Positions 60,444-64,000 of a DNA stretch of 64,000 bases are shown here, in pieces. The DNA is from Prosthecobacter sp. (lineage in GTDB: Bacteria > Verrucomicrobiota > Verrucomicrobiia > Verrucomicrobiales > Verrucomicrobiaceae). Under the pieces are notes generated by a model. That model was not told the DNA's origin. It searched no databases and was given only the letters and a program-made list of their open reading frames with translations. The number at the start of each line of letters is the position of its first letter. The first letter of the stretch is position 1. Position numbers and translations under genes: made by a program. Location of the stretch: NCBI GenBank assembly GCA_021733925.1, contig JAIPJY010000039.1, positions 1 through 64,000 of the forward strand, read 5' to 3'.

Positions 60444-63400
60444 TCACTTCCGGGCCTGCTGAAACTCCTGCACGCGCTGTTCGGCCTGGGCGCGCTGCTG
60501 CTGGGTGAGCCGGGGTGCCAGGGCATTGGCTCCTTCCGCAGCGGGGGCATCGCCCTGCGCGGAGGCCAGGAGATACCACTTCATGGCTTCCACCAGATCC
60601 ACCGCCGTGCCGGTGCCTGACTCGTAGTAAACGCCCAGATTGGCCTGTGCGGGCACGAGGCCCTGCTCCGCGGCTTGGCGGTAATAGTTGAGGGCTTGGA
60701 CGCGATCCTCAGGCACTCCGAAGCCGGACTCGTAGCAGGTGGCCAGGTGGTTCTGCGCCTCGGCGTATTTCTGGTCTGCGGCTTTGGTGAACCATGCCAC
60801 GGCGAGAGCGGGGTCTATGCCCACACCGGTGCCGCGCGTGTAGCAGAGGCCCAGGGCTGTCTGCGCCGGCGCGTAGCCCAGGTCTGCGGCTTTGCGATAC
60901 CACGGCACAGCGGCGGCGGCGTCCTGCGCCACGCCTACGCCGCCTTCATAGCAAGCGGCGAGCTCGTTCTGCGCCACATCCACGCCCTGCGCTGCCGCTT
61001 TTTGCAGCCATGCCACTCCGGCTGCGGGATCCTTTGCCACGCCGCTGCCGGCGAAGCAGGCGCGGGCCAGGCTTAGCTGCGCCATGGCGTGGCCTTGGTC
61101 TGCGGCTTTGCGAAACCATTTGGCCGCCTCGGTGGCATCCGGGGGTTTCCCTAGACCGGTGAGGCAGAGTGAGCCGACGAGGAATTGGGATTCTGCATCG
61201 CCCTGATTTGCCAGGATGATGATTTCTTCCAGCGTCTTGGAATTCGAATTGGGCGCTGCCGGGGTGGCCGCAGGCGCAGTGGCTGGCGGTGCCGCAGAGG
61301 GTGTGGGGGAGGGGGCCGCGACGGGGCCGGTGGGTTTAAAGTCAGTCGACCGCTGATAGGCCTCCGCACGTTGCTCAGGCGTCGCAGTCTCTTGCACAAT
61401 GGCGTATAACGTGCCGGCGGGCTTATGGCCATTGCTAAGGGAGATCAGCAGCCATTTCATGGATTCCACGGAGTCTTTGGATACGCCACTTCCTGTGAAA
61501 TACGCGGAGCCCAGGAGTGCCTGCGCCTCGGCATAGCCCTGCTCCGCAGCACGGCGGTACCACTCTGCCGCCACAGCCAGGTCTTTCGGCAGCCCTTCAT
61601 CACCGAGGGCATGGGAGGCCCCCATGTGGACCTGAGCCGCCGCATGGCCCGCCTCCGCCCACCTGCGCTGCTCTGACAGCGGCAGGTCGTGATTCCACTG
61701 GGAATTTTCGAGGACGGCAGCAGGTGCAGCCGGGGTGGTGGCAGTCGGCGTCGAGCTTGCTGCAGGGGTCTTGACGGGTCGAAACGCCGCCACTCTCTGC
61801 TTGGCCTCGGCAAGCTGCTCCGGCCTGAGAACTGAGGCGAGGTCATTGGCCTTGATGTCTGCTGGTTGATCTCCCTGAGCGGCGGCGAGGAGGAACCATT
61901 TCAGCGCTTCGACGAGGTCCTTCGTCACACCATTGCCGGACTGGTAGCAGCGGCCCAGATTACGCTGCCCCGTCGCATCGCCCTGGTCTGCTGCTTTGCG
62001 GTACCACTGCACTGCTTCGGCAAAATCCAGCGGCAGGCCGTCGCCGTATTCGTAGCCAGCGGCCAGATTGTTCTGTGCGCTCGCATACCCCTGCTCGGCA
62101 GCTTTGCGGTACCAGCGCATGGCTTCGGCGAGATCCTGCGGCACACCGAAGCCGGACCCGTAGCAGAGACCCACACCGTACTGCCCTGGCGCATAGCCTT
62201 GGTCTGCTGCTTTGCGGTACCACTTCAGCGCTTCGACGGGATCCTTCGGCAGGCCGATGCCGGACAGATGGCAGGTTCCCAGATAATTCTGCGCCTTGGC
62301 ATAGCCCTGCTCGGCGGCTTTGGCATACCACTTCACGGCGGTGACGGCGTCCTTCGGCACGCCGTCGCCGTCTTCATAGTGTGTGCCGAGATCATACTGT
62401 GCATCGACCAGCCCCTGCTCAGCAGCGCGGGTCAGCCACAGCAATCCGGTCGTGGGGTCCTTTGTCACGCCTAGACCTGCCGTGTAGGCAGAGCTCAGGA
62501 AATACTGGGCTTCAACTTCCCCCTGATCGGCTGCTTTGCGGATCCACTCCACGGCGGTGACTGAGTTTTGGGCCACTCCCTGGCCGCCCAAATAGGCCAA
62601 TCCGAGCGCATACTGCCCCTTCGCGTGGCCCTGCACTGCGGCTTTGCGATACCACTCTGCGGCCGCTGCGTCATCCTTGGCTGTTTGCGTACCGACAGAG
62701 CAGGCCTGCCCCATTTGATACTGCGCCTCCGCATCGCCCTGCTCAGCCAGCGTGCGCTGCTCTGCCAGCGGCAGGCCGGGCCGCCACGGGGACTTTCCGG
62801 GGGAGGCAGCAGCCGCAGCCGGGGTGGGGACAGGCGGCGGCGTCAGCGACGGAGCCTCAGCTAGTGGCAGCGTCACGCCATGTGTCCTGGCCCAATCCGA
62901 AACCTTGAGCCGCGCCGCAGCCAGTTCTGCTGCGGTCATCTTTTTCAGCAGCAAATCGTAAACTTTCTTCACGTCATCCGCCCGGTGCGGGTGGCTCAGC
63001 GCGAGCCAGTAGTACGACTCCACATTGTCCCGCTCCGTCCCATCGCCAAAGAAGAGATCCATCCCCAGATTGAATCTCCCTGCCAGATTGCCAGCCTCCG
63101 CAGCACGCCGATGCCAGCGGAGCGCCTCCACCAGATTTTTTTGAATATGATGGCACTCACCCAGATCATTCTGTGCCTGCGCATGTCCCTGCTCCGCCGC
63201 CTTCAGCAGCCACCGGATGCCCTCGTCCATGTCCTGCGGCAGGCCCTGACCCCGCCCATACGCCAGCCCCAGTTGGTACTGCGCCTCCGCAAAGCCATGC
63301 TCCGCCGCCTTGCGGTACCACTCCGCTGCGGCCACATCATCCTTCGCCCCCCCCTCCCCAAGGCGCAAAGCATTGGCAAAAATGAGCTGCGCCTGCGCAT

Positions 63401-64000
63401 GCCCACCCCTCGCCGCTTTGCCAAACCAGAGCCTTGCCTCCACCGGGTCTTTAGGCGTGCCCGCACCATCCAGGTAACGCAAGCCCACATTGAACTGCGC
63501 CGTCGCATCGCCCGCGATCGCCTTGAGGCGCAGCTCAGCCAGCGGCGTCGTCTTATCCTCCACCAGCGTCGGAGTCAGATCTCCGACAGGCGTAGCCGCA
63601 GCAGGCGGCGCAGCCTGCGTGGTCATCGTCGGTGCAGCCGCAGGCACAGCGGACGGGGCCGCAGTTGGCGCGGCAGCCGCCGCCCCGGCATCCGCAGGCG
63701 CGGCATCCGCCACGCTGCCTCGCTTGGAAGGGGAAAGCAGCAGTGCAAATATGCCCAGCAGCGCCACCACGCCCACGGAGGCCACGCCCCAGGCCACCAT
63801 TGTCATCGCGCTCGTCTTTCGCTGTTTCGGGTGCACCCGAAGCGGCGGCAGCGGCTGGGCCTGGCTGTTTGGCAGCGGCGCCTTCTCCAGCGGGGGTGGC
63901 GGTGGCGTGGCAAACGTCCCCGGCTGCTCATTTGCCCTGACCGGCGGCGTCTGTGGGCGCGGGGTGCTCGCACGCGGCAGGCTCGGCGGTGCGATCAGTG
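60444..64000 (-). CDS. Large Sel1-repeat membrane protein (5' end beyond the window)
   Basis: The minus-strand frame is open from the stop at 60444 to the window edge, so the true start lies outside; a GTG at 63836 gives a 1130-residue minimum. Residues N-terminal to the helix (63837-64000) are Pro/Ala-rich, then one transmembrane helix (VAWGVASVGVVALLGIFALL) and about 28 Sel1 repeats (AxxG-x-AxAQ-xLG-x-Y-xxG-G...KDxxEAxxWYRKAAEQG). Sel1 repeats are tetratricopeptide-like, form superhelices and bind proteins. The Pro-rich cytoplasmic head before the helix suggests that a further domain, such as a kinase, lies upstream; this is inference. Confidence 0.85.
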   Translation of the reverse strand, partial: LIAPPSLPRASTPRPQTPPVRANEQPGTFATPPPPPLEKAPLPNSQAQPLPPLRVHPKQRKTSAMTMVAWGVASVGVVALLGIFALLLSPSKRGSVADAAPADAGAAAAAPTAAPSAVPAAAPTMTTQAAPPAAATPVGDLTPTLVEDKTTPLAELRLKAIAGDATAQFNVGLRYLDGAGTPKDPVEARLWFGKAARGGHAQAQLIFANALRLGEGGAKDDVAAAEWYRKAAEHGFAEAQYQLGLAYGRGQGLPQDMDEGIRWLLKAAEQGHAQAQNDLGECHHIQKNLVEALRWHRRAAEAGNLAGRFNLGMDLFFGDGTERDNVESYYWLALSHPHRADDVKKVYDLLLKKMTAAELAAARLKVSDWARTHGVTLPLAEAPSLTPPPVPTPAAAAASPGKSPWRPGLPLAEQRTLAEQGDAEAQYQMGQACSVGTQTAKDDAAAAEWYRKAAVQGHAKGQYALGLAYLGGQGVAQNSVTAVEWIRKAADQGEVEAQYFLSSAYTAGLGVTKDPTTGLLWLTRAAEQGLVDAQYDLGTHYEDGDGVPKDAVTAVKWYAKAAEQGYAKAQNYLGTCHLSGIGLPKDPVEALKWYRKAADQGYAPGQYGVGLCYGSGFGVPQDLAEAMRWYRKAAEQGYASAQNNLAAGYEYGDGLPLDFAEAVQWYRKAADQGDATGQRNLGRCYQSGNGVTKDLVEALKWFLLAAAQGDQPADIKANDLASVLRPEQLAEAKQRVAAFRPVKTPAASSTPTATTPAAPAAVLENSQWNHDLPLSEQRRWAEAGHAAAQVHMGASHALGDEGLPKDLAVAAEWYRRAAEQGYAEAQALLGSAYFTGSGVSKDSVESMKWLLISLSNGHKPAGTLYAIVQETATPEQRAEAYQRSTDFKPTGPVAAPSPTPSAAPPATAPAATPAAPNSNSKTLEEIIILANQGDAESQFLVGSLCLTGLGKPPDATEAAKWFRKAADQGHAMAQLSLARACFAGSGVAKDPAAGVAWLQKAAAQGVDVAQNELAACYEGGVGVAQDAAAAVPWYRKAADLGYAPAQTALGLCYTRGTGVGIDPALAVAWFTKAADQKYAEAQNHLATCYESGFGVPEDRVQALNYYRQAAEQGLVPAQANLGVYYESGTGTAVDLVEAMKWYLLASAQGDAPAAEGANALAPRLTQQQRAQAEQRVQEFQQARK

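Overview
The window looks like chromosomal DNA from a GC-rich, Gram-negative member of the Verrucomicrobiota, possibly close to Prosthecobacter. This is inferred from gene content and style: a lone Tat-exported DUF1501 protein, very long Sel1-repeat and autotransporter proteins, many short lipoproteins, a TonB/ExbB/ExbD cluster, and dense dispersed palindromic repeats. No rRNA or other taxonomic marker is present, so the assignment stays tentative.

Layout. 1-0.4 kb: the end of an IS4-like transposase beside a broken membrane gene. 0.4-12.3 kb: lipoproteins and secreted proteins, a DUF2314 gene, a large P-loop NTPase with a small partner, a YdeI-type protein carrying a CDGSH iron-sulfur tail (with a decayed second copy of that tail nearby), and a large acetyl-xylan-esterase-like hydrolase. 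12.4-14.7 kb: an intact tRNA-Leu, a two-gene AAA-ATPase plus TOPRIM-like cassette, and a degraded second tRNA-Leu copy, a mini-island that resembles an anti-phage module. 14.9-22 kb: metF and metE, divergent from a chimeric gene in which the first half of MetR is fused in frame to the second half of class I fructose-bisphosphate aldolase. It is followed by a coupled sugar-phosphate operon (histidine phosphatase, phosphomannomutase-like HAD, GH130). 22-31.7 kb: a STAS-like protein, tandem SurA-like chaperones, a NERD protein, a csbD gene with an in-frame TAG, a PRC-barrel protein, YihY and a proton-pumping pyrophosphatase. 32-35.3 kb: TonB, a shortened TonB copy, ExbB and ExbD. 35.5-37.1 kb: a nucleotidyltransferase and winged-helix pair. 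37.9-42.7 kb: phage remnant (terminase, tape-measure-like repeat protein). 42.9-50.8 kb: small secreted/membrane genes and a TetR-controlled RND efflux operon. 50.8-57.8 kb: a region whose broken gene pieces and large repeats show a past tandem duplication, holding a DUF1501 protein and an autotransporter. 57.7-64 kb: a LysR regulator divergent from a beta-carbonic anhydrase with an N-terminal PII-like domain, a 52-residue membrane peptide, a MITE-like element and a very long Sel1-repeat protein running off the window.

The most interesting items are the MetR-aldolase chimera, the tRNA-flanked ATPase/TOPRIM cassette, the PII-like/carbonic anhydrase fusion, the nucleotidyltransferase/winged-helix pair and the duplication scars at 50-57 kb. 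Several dispersed repeat families recur: a GAGTGCCATTCATG element that seems tied to the transposase at the left edge, and a family of about 260 bp built on TTGACAGGATTAACAGAATT arms. All functional statements rest on reading the translated sequence by eye; no database search was run.
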